From Synechococcus sp. UW140 (lineage in GTDB: Bacteria; Cyanobacteriota; Cyanobacteriia; PCC-6307; Cyanobiaceae): DNA of 64,000 bases. The notes beneath the pieces are model-generated. The model saw nothing but the letters and a program-made list of their open reading frames with translations, searched no databases and was not told the DNA's origin. Within the stretch, counting starts at the first letter, position 1; each line of letters opens with the position of its first letter. This document shows, one piece after another, positions 34,435 to 44,355 of this stretch. The stretch is from NCBI RefSeq assembly GCF_900474295.1, contig NZ_UCOB01000008.1:1-64000 (forward strand), given 5' to 3'. The position numbers and the translations under genes are program-made.

Positions 34435-34529
34435 GGCAGGTGACCGGAACGTGTCCGTGCGGGACGATGACAGTCTCGCCAGTTCGCACTCGCCCTGTCA
34501 GAGCCTTGACCTCATTCCCCTCACAAGCG

Positions 34530-35060
34530 ATGTCTGATCAGCCCCAGGTTGCGGTGATCATGGGCAGTGATTCCGATTTGCCCAGCCTGCATCCGGCGGT
34601 GAAGGCTCTCGAAGACTTGGATGTTTCGGTGGAGGTGCGGGTGCTTTCGGCCCACCGCACCCCGCTGGAGATGGTTGCTTTTGCTCAGCAGGCCAGGGAT
34701 CGAGGTGTGCGGGTGATCGTGGCTGGAGCGGGTGGGGCTGCCCATTTGCCGGGAATGGTGGCCTCGCTGACCACTCTTCCTGTGATTGGTGTGCCGGTCC
34801 AGAGCCGGGCTCTTTCGGGCGTTGATTCCCTCCATTCGATTGTGCAGATGCCCGGTGGCATCCCTGTGGCCACGGTGGCGATTGGCGGTGGTCTGAATGC
34901 TGGCCTGCTGGCGGCGCAGATCCTCGCGATTGCCGATCCTGCCCTCACGACTCGGTTGCAGACCTATCGCCAGAGTCTCCATGACACGGTTGTGGAGAAG
35001 GATGCCCGTTTGTTGGAGCTTGGGGCGAGTGTTTATCTCGAGAGCATGAGCGATCGCTGA
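34530..35060 (+). CDS. purE: 5-(carboxyamino)imidazole ribonucleotide mutase
   Basis: A 176-residue class I PurE that converts N5-CAIR to CAIR in purine synthesis. VAVIMGSDSDLPSL and EVRVLSAHRTPLEM are the two hallmark segments (with the catalytic His), followed by IVAGAGGAAHLPGMVAS and TTLPVIGVPV. The start at 34530 fits the family; codons further upstream in the frame do not. No purK gene is seen in the window. Confidence 0.95.
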   Translation: MSDQPQVAVIMGSDSDLPSLHPAVKALEDLDVSVEVRVLSAHRTPLEMVAFAQQARDRGVRVIVAGAGGAAHLPGMVASLTTLPVIGVPVQSRALSGVDSLHSIVQMPGGIPVATVAIGGGLNAGLLAAQILAIADPALTTRLQTYRQSLHDTVVEKDARLLELGASVYLESMSDR

Positions 35061-35115
35061 CGCCCAGCCACGCACTTGAGCGTCTGCGCACAATGAAACC
35101 AATTCGCCCGTTGCC

Positions 35116-36168
35116 ATGGCCTGGCCCTTCTGGCTGCGCTGGGCTTTGGCCCTGCCGCTGGTCACGCTCAATCTGTACGTGTGCCGGCAGCTCCTGCTTC
35201 CCCTGGCCCCTTTCCCCGCACTCTTTTTGACTGCGGCACTGATCGCCTTTCTGCTCGACATTCCAACTCGTTGGCTGATGCGCAGCGGACTGCCCCGTTG
35301 GCTGGCGATCCTGTTGGTGACTGTGCTCACTGCGACGGGGCTGGTGCTCGCTGCCGTCACGCTTGTGCCTTTGTTGCTTGATCAGCTGGCCCAGCTGATC
35401 AATACCCTGCCCAGCTGGCTTGCGGCAGCAGAAGACTGGATTAACCGTGTGCAGGACTGGTCTCTGCAGCGGGGACTCCCCAGTGATTTCGGTGATTTCA
35501 GCAGTGATCTGCTCACCCGCCTCAGTCGTGTTGCCAGTCAGTTCAGCCAGCGCCTGCTCGCCATCCTTGGAGCGACGCTTGGCACCACGATCAACACGGT
35601 GATTGTGCTCGTCTTGGCAGTGTTCTTCCTGCTGAGCGGAGATTCGATGACCGCCGGTCTGGCCCGTTGGCTGCCGCAGTCGTGGCGGGAGCTCGTGGTC
35701 ACCACCATCACGGCGACATTCCGCGGCTATTTCGCTGGACAGGTGGTATTGGCGCTGATCCTCAGCCTCGGTCAGATCGTGGTGTTCACCGTCTTGGGGA
35801 TTCCTTATGGGGTGCTGTTCGCCGTGCTGATTGGTTTCACCACGTTGATTCCTTATGCCAGCGCCCTGATGATCGTGGCGGTTAGTGCCTTGCTGGCGAT
35901 TCAGGATCCCCGCACTGGTTTAGAGATCCTTGCTGCCGCGATCGCTGTTGGCCAGATCGTCGATCAGGTGATTCAGCCTCATCTGATGGGCAATTTGCTT
36001 GGGCTGCAACCGGCCTGGCTCCTGATTGTCCTGCCCCTGGGGGCAAGGGCAGGCGATCTGTTTGGCTTTGGCTCCTTGCTCGGGTTGCTGCTGGCTGTTC
36101 CCGTCGCCAGTTGCACCAAAACGTTTGTGGATGCCTGGCAGTCCGAGGTCAGGCCTGGGCCGGAATAA
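35116..36168 (+). CDS. AI-2E family transporter
   Basis: A 350-residue membrane protein of the AI-2E/PerM family. Two N-terminal helix groups, a soluble linker of about 70 residues ([18 protein letters not shown]...), and a C-terminal bundle with [48 protein letters not shown] and [37 protein letters not shown] give the family pattern. Members export small solutes or act as Na+/H+ antiporters; the substrate is not predictable. Its 3' end overlaps the convergent cysC by 20 bases. Confidence 0.87.
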   Translation: MAWPFWLRWALALPLVTLNLYVCRQLLLPLAPFPALFLTAALIAFLLDIPTRWLMRSGLPRWLAILLVTVLTATGLVLAAVTLVPLLLDQLAQLINTLPSWLAAAEDWINRVQDWSLQRGLPSDFGDFSSDLLTRLSRVASQFSQRLLAILGATLGTTINTVIVLVLAVFFLLSGDSMTAGLARWLPQSWRELVVTTITATFRGYFAGQVVLALILSLGQIVVFTVLGIPYGVLFAVLIGFTTLIPYASALMIVAVSALLAIQDPRTGLEILAAAIAVGQIVDQVIQPHLMGNLLGLQPAWLLIVLPLGARAGDLFGFGSLLGLLLAVPVASCTKTFVDAWQSEVRPGPE

Positions 36169-36829
36169 TGCCCTGGTCGATCAGGGCACCGACCACCTGA
36201 TTGACGCAGGCATCCAGATCGCTGGCACCGGTGTCGACTGACAGCTCCGGGTGTTCCGGTGCTTCGTAGGGGCTTGAAATGCCTGTGAACTCCTTGATCT
36301 CCCCGGCCCGTGCCTTGGCGTAAAGCCCCTTGGTGTCACGTTGTTCGCAAACGCTTAGGTCCGCTGAGCAGAAGATCTCGATGAAATCGCCGTTCTCCAC
36401 CAATGCCCGGGCCTTGTCGCGGTCGGCGCGGAAAGGGGACACGAAGGCGGTGAGAACAATCACGCCGGCGTCGAGAAACAGCTTGGCCACCTCGCCGATG
36501 CGGCGGATGTTCTCCTCGCGATCCGCGTCGGAGAAGCCCAGATCCTTGCAGAGGCCATGGCGCACATTGTCGCCATCGAGCACATATGTGGCGAGCCCGC
36601 GCTCGAATAGAGCCTGGTTTACGGCATTGGCGAGGGTGCTCTTGCCGGCACCGCTGAGGCCGGTGAACCAGAGGATGGTGCTGCGGTGCCCCCTCTGTTC
36701 GGCTCTGGCTGCCCGATCCACCGAGGCGTGGTGCCAGGCGATGTTGGTGGAGGCTCCCTGGTTCGTGAGATTGCCGTAGGTGGGCGTTGCGGGCATGGGA
36801 TCTGGCGTTTTCGGATCGCCATTGTCCAT
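36149..36829 (-). CDS. cysC: Adenylylsulfate (APS) kinase
   Basis: A 226-residue kinase that phosphorylates APS to PAPS for sulfate assimilation or sulfation. It has the P-loop GLSGAGKS at 57-64, [46 protein letters not shown] and the [35 protein letters not shown] lid region. The family core is complete, with about 45 extra residues at the N-terminus, part of which is probably a disordered tail. It is convergent with the transporter and lies 43 bases downstream of the SUI1 gene in the same direction. Confidence 0.95.
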   Translation of the reverse strand: MDNGDPKTPDPMPATPTYGNLTNQGASTNIAWHHASVDRAARAEQRGHRSTILWFTGLSGAGKSTLANAVNQALFERGLATYVLDGDNVRHGLCKDLGFSDADREENIRRIGEVAKLFLDAGVIVLTAFVSPFRADRDKARALVENGDFIEIFCSADLSVCEQRDTKGLYAKARAGEIKEFTGISSPYEAPEHPELSVDTGASDLDACVNQVVGALIDQGIIPAQA

Positions 36830-36872
36830 CAGCTATGCCCAGATGTGCCTTTCGGCTTCATCGTGCTGGGCC

Positions 36873-37199
36873 TCAACCTCCTGCCCGTTTGGGCCGGTAT
36901 CCCTCTTTGGTCAGCAGCTCTAGGGTCAGTTCCACTTGATCCCCCTGCAGTTCCACCACCCCATCCTTGGCGGTGCCGCCGCTGCCAATGCGGCTTTTCA
37001 GTTTCTTGAGAAGACGTTTGAATCCGGCCGCATCGAGCTCGAGGCCGCGGATCACTGTCACCGTTTTGCCGCCCCGGCCACCACGGGTCGGTTGTACCCG
37101 CACGATCTGCTCAGCCTTGGGGGTCGGATCTGTTGCCGGACCACTTGGGCGCTGCAGACTGTCGCCGCTGCTGAATTCCTGCCAGCCTCCCTTTGGCAT
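36873..37199 (-). CDS. SUI1/YciH-type translation initiation factor-like protein
   Basis: A 108-residue protein from ATG 37199, where the family-like MPKGGWQEFSSGDSL begins; the 26 extra upstream codons are mostly polar, Gly/Arg-rich and overlap the divergent gene's region. The C-terminal domain VRVQPTRGGRGGKTVTVIRGLELDAAGFKRLLKKLKSRIGSGGTAKDG is an eIF1/SUI1 fold. YciH in E. coli modulates initiation accuracy; the bacterial role is still only partly defined. Confidence 0.87.
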   Translation of the reverse strand: MPKGGWQEFSSGDSLQRPSGPATDPTPKAEQIVRVQPTRGGRGGKTVTVIRGLELDAAGFKRLLKKLKSRIGSGGTAKDGVVELQGDQVELTLELLTKEGYRPKRAGG

Positions 37200-37237
37200 T
37201 GCCCTCCTGTCATCACCTCCATCCTGCCGTTCCTGCG

Positions 37238-38197
37238 ATGACCGTCCCCGTCTCTGCTCCTCATTGGGCTGACTCAAGCCAGGGCCTCGGTCGTTGGATC
37301 GAGCGGCTGATCAGCATCGGTGCTCTGCGTAGGCCCCTGTTTTTTCAAGCGCGGCAGCTGATTATCCGTACCGCTGAACGCAACGGCATCCCCTGGCGAC
37401 GACGGCGTTCTGAACTCAGGGATGCAGCGACACCTCTGCTCGCTCAGAGCACCACCCCTGGGCTGTCACCCCCCGACTATTACCGCGTGCGCTTTCACGC
37501 TTATGAAGAGGGCAATCTCTGCTGGCAGGCCGCGGCAGAGGCTGAGCAGGCCACTGATGCGATGGCGTTGAGGGTCTGGCCTGAGGAAGCACTCAGTCCA
37601 GGGCAGGCGCAGGCCCGATTGCGGGATGCGATCCATCAGGCAGTGGAACCCATGCTCAGCGGTCGACTGGAGCAGGTGCTTGATCTCGGTTGTTCGGTGG
37701 GTGTCAGCACCCAGGCCCTGGCCGATTGGCTGGCGGGTCGTGCGGCGGCGGCGGGGAAGGCTTCGCCACGGGTGGTGGGGCTGGACCTCTCCCCCGAAAT
37801 GCTCTCCGTTGCAAGGGTTCGTGATTCGCAAGGGGTCGTGGCGGAGTGGCGCCATGCGGCTGCTGAACACACCGGCTTGGAGGCTGGGTGCATCGATCTG
37901 ATCAGTCTGCAGTTCGTTTGCCATGAACTTCCCCAGACGGCAACCCATGCCGTGCTGAAGGAGGCAGCCCGCTTACTGCGACCTGGTGGCGTGCTGGTGA
38001 TGGTGGATCAGGATCCCGCCTCTTCGGTCTTGCAGGCCCTGCCGGCTCCAGTGGCCACCCTGCTCAAGAGCACTGAGCCGTATATCGAGCAGTATTTCGG
38101 GCTCGATATGGAGGCCGCCCTCCATGCCGCTGGCTTCCATGCCCTCGAAGTGAGTGCTTGTGATCCGCGGCATCGCGTGATCGCCTGCTTACGCTGA
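37238..38197 (+). CDS. Class I SAM-dependent methyltransferase
   Basis: A 319-residue protein from ATG 37238. Residues 1-145 are a family-specific N-terminal region (LSPPDYYRVRFHAYEEGNLCWQAAAEAEQATD), followed by a methyltransferase type 11 domain: VLDLGCSVGVSTQALADWL (motif I), VVGLDLSPEMLSVARV, DLISLQFVCHELPQ and AARLLRPGGVLVMVDQDP. The substrate is not predictable. It is divergent from the SUI1 gene and lies 39 bases before trpB. Confidence 0.82.
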   Translation: MTVPVSAPHWADSSQGLGRWIERLISIGALRRPLFFQARQLIIRTAERNGIPWRRRRSELRDAATPLLAQSTTPGLSPPDYYRVRFHAYEEGNLCWQAAAEAEQATDAMALRVWPEEALSPGQAQARLRDAIHQAVEPMLSGRLEQVLDLGCSVGVSTQALADWLAGRAAAAGKASPRVVGLDLSPEMLSVARVRDSQGVVAEWRHAAAEHTGLEAGCIDLISLQFVCHELPQTATHAVLKEAARLLRPGGVLVMVDQDPASSVLQALPAPVATLLKSTEPYIEQYFGLDMEAALHAAGFHALEVSACDPRHRVIACLR

Positions 38198-38236
38198 TCC
38201 CACGCTTCAGCGTCCGCATGCGCGGTCGTTTGTTCT

Positions 38237-39493
38237 GTGACCAGCACCCTGCCTTCCCAGCCCACCGATGCGGATCTGGCCGTGAATGCCAGGCCTTCCG
38301 ATCGGGGCAGATTTGGGCGCTATGGCGGCCAGTATGTGCCGGAAACCCTGATGCCAGCTTTGGCTGAGCTGGAGCTGGCCGCCGCCAAAGCTTGGAAGGA
38401 TCCCGCTTTCACTGCTGAGTTGAATCGCCTTCTGCGCAGCTATGTGGGGCGTGAGACACCTCTTTACGAAGCCGAGCGCCTCACCGCCCATTACCGTCGC
38501 GCCGATGGTGGTCCTCGTATCTGGCTGAAGCGTGAAGACCTTAATCACACTGGTGCCCACAAGATCAACAATGCTCTTGGTCAGGCCCTTCTCGCCCTGC
38601 GTATGGGCAAAAAGCGGATCATCGCTGAAACAGGGGCCGGCCAGCATGGCGTTGCTACAGCCACGGTATGTGCCCGATTCGGTCTGGACTGTGTTGTGTA
38701 TATGGGCGCCGAAGACATGCGCCGTCAGGCGCTGAATGTCTTCCGCATGCGTCTTCTCGGTGCCACTGTCCAACCTGTGACCGCTGGGACTGCCACCCTC
38801 AAGGACGCCACCAGCGAAGCGATCCGCGATTGGGTGACCAATGTGGAAACCACCCACTACATACTCGGGTCGGTTGCGGGTCCGCATCCGTATCCGATGC
38901 TCGTGCGCGACTTCCACGCAGTGATCGGTGAGGAGGCCAAGCGACAATGCCAGGATTCCTTCGGGCGTCTGCCGGACGTGCTGGTCGCCTGCGTTGGCGG
39001 TGGATCAAACGCCATGGGCCTATTCCATCCCTTTGTGCAGGACAAGGGTGTACGCCTGATCGGGGTGGAAGCGGCCGGTGATGGTGTGGAGACCGGGCGT
39101 CATGCGGCCACGATCACCGAAGGGCGTGTCGGGGTGCTCCATGGTGCGATGAGTCTGCTCCTGCAGGACGGTGACGGTCAGGTCCAGGAAGCCCATTCGA
39201 TCAGCGCAGGCCTCGATTACCCCGGCGTCGGCCCAGAGCACAGCTATTTGCGGGAGATCGGTCGGGCTGAGTATGGCGCTGTCACCGATGCGCAGGCTTT
39301 GACAGCTCTGCAGCTCGTGAGCCAACTCGAGGGCATCATCCCCGCGCTCGAGACGGCCCATGCCTTTGCCTGGTTGGAACAGCTCTGTCCCACTCTCAGT
39401 GACGGTACGGAAGTTGTCCTGAACTGTTCTGGTCGTGGAGACAAGGATGTGAACGCAGTGGCAGAGCGACTAGGGAATGAGCTGGGTGCTTGA
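38237..39493 (+). CDS. trpB: Tryptophan synthase beta subunit
   Basis: A 418-residue PLP enzyme from a GTG at 38237, which joins indole and serine to make tryptophan. [23 protein letters not shown] is the family N-terminus, Lys109 in [17 protein letters not shown] holds PLP, and [34 protein letters not shown] (PLP phosphate loop) and the final [14 protein letters not shown] are all conserved. Only the beta subunit is here; trpA is not in the window. It is convergent with hrcA. Confidence 0.97.
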   Translation: MTSTLPSQPTDADLAVNARPSDRGRFGRYGGQYVPETLMPALAELELAAAKAWKDPAFTAELNRLLRSYVGRETPLYEAERLTAHYRRADGGPRIWLKREDLNHTGAHKINNALGQALLALRMGKKRIIAETGAGQHGVATATVCARFGLDCVVYMGAEDMRRQALNVFRMRLLGATVQPVTAGTATLKDATSEAIRDWVTNVETTHYILGSVAGPHPYPMLVRDFHAVIGEEAKRQCQDSFGRLPDVLVACVGGGSNAMGLFHPFVQDKGVRLIGVEAAGDGVETGRHAATITEGRVGVLHGAMSLLLQDGDGQVQEAHSISAGLDYPGVGPEHSYLREIGRAEYGAVTDAQALTALQLVSQLEGIIPALETAHAFAWLEQLCPTLSDGTEVVLNCSGRGDKDVNAVAERLGNELGA

Positions 39494-39512
39494 TCCTCAA
39501 TCGTTTGGATCT

Positions 39513-40511
39513 CTACGACAGAAGCCGTTCCAGGGTCCGGGCCACTGACTGCACGGCTGCCAGAGCCGTGGCATAAGCCATGCGCATGGGGCCGACCAGG
39601 GCTACTTGGCCGATTCCCTCGCCTCCGCTGCGATAGGGAGCCTGCACCACGGAACAATGGTGGAGGGCTGCCTGGGGATGTTCCTGGCCGATCCAGACAC
39701 CACCGCAGGGATGACAGTCGCTTGGAGCGAGGGCTGTGGGTTGTTCGTCCATCAGTTCCAGTAGCGGCCAGACCCGAGCGCTTTGGCTGAATTCCGGCTC
39801 GGCGATCAAGCGAGAGACGCCGTGAAACACACTTCTGGACTCTTGCGGCGTCTCCAGTTGCTGATGGCTATGGATCGCATCCTGCAGGGCTCGACCGCAG
39901 TCCTGTAGTTCCAGCGGCAGCGACTCCCAAGCGATCTGGCCATTGCCGTTGTGCTCCAGCTGCCTCCGTGCCCACAGCTCGATCGCTTCGATCTGATGCT
40001 CACTTCCGTGGGGAAGTCGCAGGTTGAGATGGGTCGCCTGGCTTGAGTTTTGAACCAGCATCACCAAAAGACGCTCCTCGCTGCGCACCAGGCGGAGTGC
40101 TTCGAGCGCGGGTTGCAGCCGGGTCGGGTGGGTGATCAGGCTCATCAGGCCTGTGAAGTCGGTGAGGCGCCTGGCCATCTGTTGAAGCAGGTCGTCGAGG
40201 GCGGCCCAACGCAGGCTGAGTTGGGTCAGTTCTTGATCCAAATGTTGAGCGGCTGCTCCCGGCGGTGGTAGCAGGCAGTCCACGTAATGGCGATAGCCGC
40301 GAGCACTGGGCACCCTGCCTGCGGAGGTGTGGGGCTGGGTGAGCAGTCCGCGCTGCTCAAGGGCTCCCATCGCATAGCGCACCGTGGCTGAGCTGGCCTT
40401 GAGCCCAAAGCGCTTCACGAGGGTGCGGCTGCCCACCGGTTCAATGGTGTCGACATAGTGGTGCACCGTGGCTCGCAGCACTTCCTGTTGTCGGCTGGGC
40501 AGGGGTTCCAA
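39513..40511 (-). CDS. hrcA: Heat-inducible transcription repressor HrcA
   Basis: A 332-residue HrcA. The N-terminal winged helix has LPSRQQEVLRATVHHYVDTIEPVGSRTLVKRFGLKASSATVRYAMGALEQRGLLTQPHTSAGRVPSARGYRHYVDCL, which is diagnostic of the family, and the rest matches the GAF-like dimerisation domain, ending GIGQVALVGPMRMAYATALAAVQSVARTL. HrcA represses groESL through CIRCE operators. No CIRCE sequence (TTAGCACTC-N9-GAGTGCTAA) is visible near this gene, so its targets lie elsewhere. Confidence 0.95.
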   Translation of the reverse strand: MEPLPSRQQEVLRATVHHYVDTIEPVGSRTLVKRFGLKASSATVRYAMGALEQRGLLTQPHTSAGRVPSARGYRHYVDCLLPPPGAAAQHLDQELTQLSLRWAALDDLLQQMARRLTDFTGLMSLITHPTRLQPALEALRLVRSEERLLVMLVQNSSQATHLNLRLPHGSEHQIEAIELWARRQLEHNGNGQIAWESLPLELQDCGRALQDAIHSHQQLETPQESRSVFHGVSRLIAEPEFSQSARVWPLLELMDEQPTALAPSDCHPCGGVWIGQEHPQAALHHCSVVQAPYRSGGEGIGQVALVGPMRMAYATALAAVQSVARTLERLLS

Positions 40512-40552
40512 GAGGTTGCTGTCACCACCTCGATCGTACGGGGCGTGTTCGC

Positions 40553-40915
40553 TTAGTACCGCGGCACGCCAGGGTCCACCTGCTGGCTCCAGGCATCAAT
40601 GCCGCCTTCCAGATTCCAGACGGTTAGGTCAGGGCGTTGCGCCAGCAGCCAGCAGCCGAATTGCCAGCTGCGCACCCCGGCATGACAGACCACCACAACA
40701 TCTCGATCAGCATTGAATTGCTCCAGAAGATCGTCCATCCATCGATCGGCTGCGCTGAGGGGCAGATGCAAGACATCACCTGGGAACGCTGCGACAGCCA
40801 GTTCCTGCTCTTCTCTGACATCGACAACCCTTGGAGGGTTCGCGTCCTCAAGCAGGTGTTGGAGATTGACTGCGGAGAGGGGTTTGGGCCGGCCTGCGGC
40901 ATCGGGGTTGATCAT
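40553..40915 (-). CDS. Rhodanese-like sulfurtransferase
   Basis: A 120-residue single-domain rhodanese from ATG 40915. PRVVDVREEQELAVAAFPGDVLHLPLSA is the CH2A-like segment, and VVVVCHAGVRSWQ carries the active-site Cys77 that would bind a persulfide sulfur; LTVWNLEGGIDAWS is the typical C-terminal strand. It lies 41 bases upstream of hrcA in the same direction and is divergent from the DUF3352 gene. Confidence 0.87.
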   Translation of the reverse strand: MINPDAAGRPKPLSAVNLQHLLEDANPPRVVDVREEQELAVAAFPGDVLHLPLSAADRWMDDLLEQFNADRDVVVVCHAGVRSWQFGCWLLAQRPDLTVWNLEGGIDAWSQQVDPGVPRY

Positions 40916-40990
40916 CGATTCATTCTGAATCCCCCTGGCATCTGCCCCGGAATGGACAAAGATGTCGTCAAGTGGCTTGATCGCCGGCCC

Positions 40991-42637
40991 ATGAAGGCCC
41001 GCTCTTTTCTTCTCGCTGTAGCCGCCTCGGTGCTGCTCCTGCTCACCTCGGCTGCGGGGATTTGGTGGACGATGGCTCGACAGAGTCCTCTGCGCCAAGC
41101 CCAGCGACCGCTGGAGCTGCCTCGGGCAGCTCAGTTCGTTCCGCGCCAGGCGGCTCTGAGCCTGCATTGGCTCATGGATCCCGGTCGATTGCCAGCCTAT
41201 GCAGAGGCCGTTGCACCCTCGAAGCAGCGCCGTGCTGCCCGTGAGGCGGTGCAAGAGCTGCGTGATGGGGCTTTTGCTCTGGCAGGTCTGGAGTACAGCG
41301 ATGAGTTGGCCGACTGGCTTGGGCCTGAAGTGAGTCTCGCCCTGCTCGATTCGGGCGGTGATGATGGACGTCTGGGCTGGGTGCTGGCTCTTTCCAGTCG
41401 GGATCAAGATGGACCGCGGCGGTTTTTGCAGCGTTTCTGGCAGACCCGCAGTTTGGCCGGTACAGATCTGCAGGTCAGTAGTTACCGCGGCATGGGCGTG
41501 ATCAGTGGCCGTGGGGCCTTGCTGGGGCGCGATCCTCAGCCTCTTGCCACGGCTTTGATCGACAACGATCTCCTGCTGATTGCCTCGGGTCGAGGCGTGC
41601 TGGAGCAGGCTCTCGATGTGTCCCAGCTCGATGATCAACATCAGCTCGGCGATCTTGATCTTCAGCGTCGCTTGACCCAGCTTGGCGATGGGGTGGCCCT
41701 GGTGACGGCATCGCCTCAGGCGCTGGGCTCCTGGCTGGGCATGCCTGCTGAGCTGGTGAACCATTCCGACCTGGAAGGGTTGGTGGCGGCTCTAGGCGTC
41801 CAAGGAGCTGATCTGGCGGTGGATGGAATGCTGCGCTTCCGCGCTCCAGTGGTGGCGGCAGAGGCCTCCAACCCTGACGCAGCCGCTGCTCGTGAGGCTC
41901 TCTTGGAGTTCGCAGGGGGGAGCGCCGATGCCCTGGCTCTGCTCACCAATCCCTCTGCCCTATTGCAGGTGGCCAACGACGATCCCCAAGCGCAATGGCT
42001 TGGCCCATTGCTACGGGGGCAGCTCAAGGCCTTGGCCTCTCCGGCTCTGGATGCCATCAGTGCTCGGAATGACGGCCCGATGCTGTGGGAACTGCAGCCG
42101 CAGGGATGGCTGGTGGGGACTGAGGCAGGGCGTCCGGGATTTGACGCCGTCGATGCCGCCCTGAGCCAAGAGGGCCTTGGGGCTTCGTCACTTGATGCTG
42201 AACGTGGTCAGCTCACGGTTTGGACCCGCTTACAGCGCAAGCGAAGTCATGGTCAGGAGTCGTTGCAGGCTGAACTGGCGGTGGCCCTTGCCCGTGAGGG
42301 ACGTCAGGAGTGGTGGGGGGAGAGTCTTGACACGGTGCAGCAGCGTCGTGATGACAAGCCACTCCAACAGCGCTTACGGCAATTGAAGGCGCTGGAGCAC
42401 CACCAGCTGCCGCTGCCCCAGCAACTGGCACTGGCTGCGCCCCTCAGTCGTGATCAGCTTCAGCGCTGGCGTCCCTGGACATTGGTGCAGACCGTGGCGG
42501 GTCGCTCCCTGTTGGATCAGGTGCAGGGGTTGGCCCTGGCTGTGGGGCCGGACCCCACGGATGACACGGCTTCATTCGCTGATCAGGCTGTTGGTGGCGA
42601 CACTCTGCGCTTGCGTGCCTTGCTCAACCTGGGTTGA
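40991..42637 (+). CDS. DUF3352 protein, membrane-anchored
   Basis: A 548-residue protein from ATG 40991, starting with an N-terminal membrane segment (MKARSFLLAVAASVLLLLTS) and continuing as a largely exported protein. AAQFVPRQAALSLHWLMDPGRLPAYA and the later DGMLRFR segment match the cyanobacterial DUF3352 family, of unknown function. The start is chosen for the signal anchor; upstream codons overlap the rhodanese gene on the other strand. The 3' end overlaps the sixA reading frame. Confidence 0.8.
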   Translation: MKARSFLLAVAASVLLLLTSAAGIWWTMARQSPLRQAQRPLELPRAAQFVPRQAALSLHWLMDPGRLPAYAEAVAPSKQRRAAREAVQELRDGAFALAGLEYSDELADWLGPEVSLALLDSGGDDGRLGWVLALSSRDQDGPRRFLQRFWQTRSLAGTDLQVSSYRGMGVISGRGALLGRDPQPLATALIDNDLLLIASGRGVLEQALDVSQLDDQHQLGDLDLQRRLTQLGDGVALVTASPQALGSWLGMPAELVNHSDLEGLVAALGVQGADLAVDGMLRFRAPVVAAEASNPDAAAAREALLEFAGGSADALALLTNPSALLQVANDDPQAQWLGPLLRGQLKALASPALDAISARNDGPMLWELQPQGWLVGTEAGRPGFDAVDAALSQEGLGASSLDAERGQLTVWTRLQRKRSHGQESLQAELAVALAREGRQEWWGESLDTVQQRRDDKPLQQRLRQLKALEHHQLPLPQQLALAAPLSRDQLQRWRPWTLVQTVAGRSLLDQVQGLALAVGPDPTDDTASFADQAVGGDTLRLRALLNLG

Positions 42638-43115
42638 TCTCTTCCTGCTTCGTCATGGGATCGCTGTGGAACGCCTTGCGGGCCGCGATCACCCCGACCG
42701 CTCGCTGACGCAGCGGGGTCGACAACGCACCGAGGCTGTGCTGACACGCCTTGTGAGGGCTGGTTTGCGTGCCGATCGCTTGATCTCGAGTCCTTTCGCT
42801 CGAGCCTTGGAAACGGCGTGGCTGGCTCACCGTGCCGGCTTCGCACCTGAACCAGAGTTGTCATCGTTTCTCAAGCCAGGTGGCGATCATCACGCCCTGC
42901 TCCCGCAGCTCCAGGGGCGATGCCTGTTGGTCGGCCATGAACCTGATCTCAGCGCTTTTGCCGCTGACCTTCTCGGAGCCCCACCAGGGCTCTTGCGCAT
43001 GCGCAAAGCGGGCTTCTGCCATTTGCGATTGCCAAGCAGCGAGGGGCCTGTCGTCGGGACCGCGCGCTTGGAGCTGTTGTTGCGTCCAGGGCTGCTCTTG
43101 CGCGGCGCCGATTAG
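42615..43115 (+). CDS. sixA: Phosphohistidine phosphatase SixA-like
   Basis: A histidine phosphatase-superfamily protein of about 166 residues. LFLLRHGIAVERLAGRDHPDRSLTQRGRQRTEAV carries the catalytic RHG motif, and LISSPFARALETAWLA and LLVGHEPDLSAF are further SixA motifs. SixA removes phosphate from phosphohistidine. The start is uncertain: homologues usually begin about one residue before DLFLLRHG, but the codon there is GTT, not a start codon. The nearest in-frame option is a GTG at 42615, which overlaps the DUF3352 gene by 23 bases. Confidence 0.8.
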   Translation: MPCSTWVDLFLLRHGIAVERLAGRDHPDRSLTQRGRQRTEAVLTRLVRAGLRADRLISSPFARALETAWLAHRAGFAPEPELSSFLKPGGDHHALLPQLQGRCLLVGHEPDLSAFAADLLGAPPGLLRMRKAGFCHLRLPSSEGPVVGTARLELLLRPGLLLRGAD

Positions 43116-43140
43116 GTTGCATTGGCGATGCAGGTTGGGG

Positions 43141-44331
43141 GTGGCACAGTCTTCAGTTGAGGAGATCCGCCACGAGCGGACAGGCATCGTCTTCCGCCCC
43201 GGGCTCGATGGGGTGCCTGCTACCCAGTCGTCCATCTGTGACATTGATGGACAGCAGGGGCGTTTGTCCTATCGCGGCTATCCGCTGGAGGAACTCGCCG
43301 CCGAGAGCACCTTTCTGGAAACGGCTTATTTGCTGATTTGGGGAGAGCTGCCCACCACTGATCAGCTCAAGGCATTCGAGCATGAGGTGCAGATGCACCG
43401 GCGGGTGAGCTTCCGGGTGCGGGACATGATGAAGTGCTTCCCGGCCACCGGTCACCCGATGGATGCCCTGCAGTCGAGCGCAGCATCCCTTGGATTGTTC
43501 TATTCCCGTCGGGCGATTGACGACCCCAAATACATCTATGCGGCGGTGGTGCGGCTGATCGCCAAGATCCCCACGATGGTGGCTGCGTTCCAGCTGATCC
43601 GCAAAGGCCAGGACCCGATCCAACCCCGCGACGATCTGGCTTATTCCGCCAATTTTCTCTACATGCTCACGGAGCGGGAACCTGATCCGTTTGCCGCCCG
43701 CATCTTTGATCGCTGTCTGATGCTTCATGCCGAGCACAGTCTCAATGCCAGTACCTTCAGTGCTCGCGTCACAGCGAGCACTCTTACCGATCCCTACGCC
43801 GTGGTTGCGTCCGCAGTCGGGACCTTGGCCGGTCCTCTCCACGGCGGTGCCAATGAAGATGTGCTGGCCATGCTGGAAGAGATCAGCTCCCCTGATCAGG
43901 CGGCGGCTTATCTCGATGACGCGATTGCGAACAAGCGCAAGGTGATGGGCTTCGGCCACCGGGAGTACAGGGTGAAGGACCCTCGGGCGGTGATTCTTCA
44001 GGCTCTTGTCGAGGAGATGTTTGAGCGCTTCGGTCACGACGAGCTCTATGACGTCGCCCGCGCCCTGGAGGCTGCTGCCGAAACCCGGCTTGGACCGAAG
44101 GGCATCTATCCCAATGTCGATTTCTATTCCGGACTCGTCTATCGGAAGCTGGGGATCCCCCGCGATCTGTTCACACCAGTGTTTGCCATTTCCCGGGTGG
44201 CAGGTTGGTTGGCCCATTGGCGGGAACAGCTCGGTGCCAACAGGATTTTCCGTCCCTCGCAGATCTACACAGGCAGTACCCAGCGCAGCTGGATACCGCT
44301 TGAAAGCCGCCTCCCGACTGCGGGCGCCTAA
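43141..44331 (+). CDS. gltA: Citrate synthase
   Basis: A 396-residue type II-like citrate synthase that condenses oxaloacetate and acetyl-CoA. It opens IVFRPGLDGVPATQSSICDIDGQQGRLSYRGYPLEEL, has MLHAEHSLNASTFSARVTAS, GPLHGGANEDV and MGFGHREYRVKDPRA (substrate His and Arg residues), and the catalytic Asp in NVDFYSGLVYRKLG. The GTG at 43141 is the most likely start because it leaves a small gap after sixA and begins just before the family N-terminus; a TTG at 43135 is an alternative. Confidence 0.93.
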   Translation: MAQSSVEEIRHERTGIVFRPGLDGVPATQSSICDIDGQQGRLSYRGYPLEELAAESTFLETAYLLIWGELPTTDQLKAFEHEVQMHRRVSFRVRDMMKCFPATGHPMDALQSSAASLGLFYSRRAIDDPKYIYAAVVRLIAKIPTMVAAFQLIRKGQDPIQPRDDLAYSANFLYMLTEREPDPFAARIFDRCLMLHAEHSLNASTFSARVTASTLTDPYAVVASAVGTLAGPLHGGANEDVLAMLEEISSPDQAAAYLDDAIANKRKVMGFGHREYRVKDPRAVILQALVEEMFERFGHDELYDVARALEAAAETRLGPKGIYPNVDFYSGLVYRKLGIPRDLFTPVFAISRVAGWLAHWREQLGANRIFRPSQIYTGSTQRSWIPLESRLPTAGA

Positions 44332-44355
44332 GTTGCTTCCATCTCACCCCTGAAC

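Noticed and set aside
35051-35058. GCGATCGC octamer (HIP1-like) at the end of purE
   Set aside because: I did not see it as a frequent repeat in the window, and it overlaps ordinary codons, so it is taken as chance occurrence.
40512-40552. CIRCE operator near hrcA
   Set aside because: The 41-base gap lacks the TTAGCACTC inverted repeat, and none was seen elsewhere in the window.
41000-41764. Long minus-strand open frame covering the DUF3352 N-terminus and reaching the rhodanese
   Set aside because: Only its last 120 codons resemble a protein family (rhodanese). The rest is antisense to DUF3352 and has no coding pattern.
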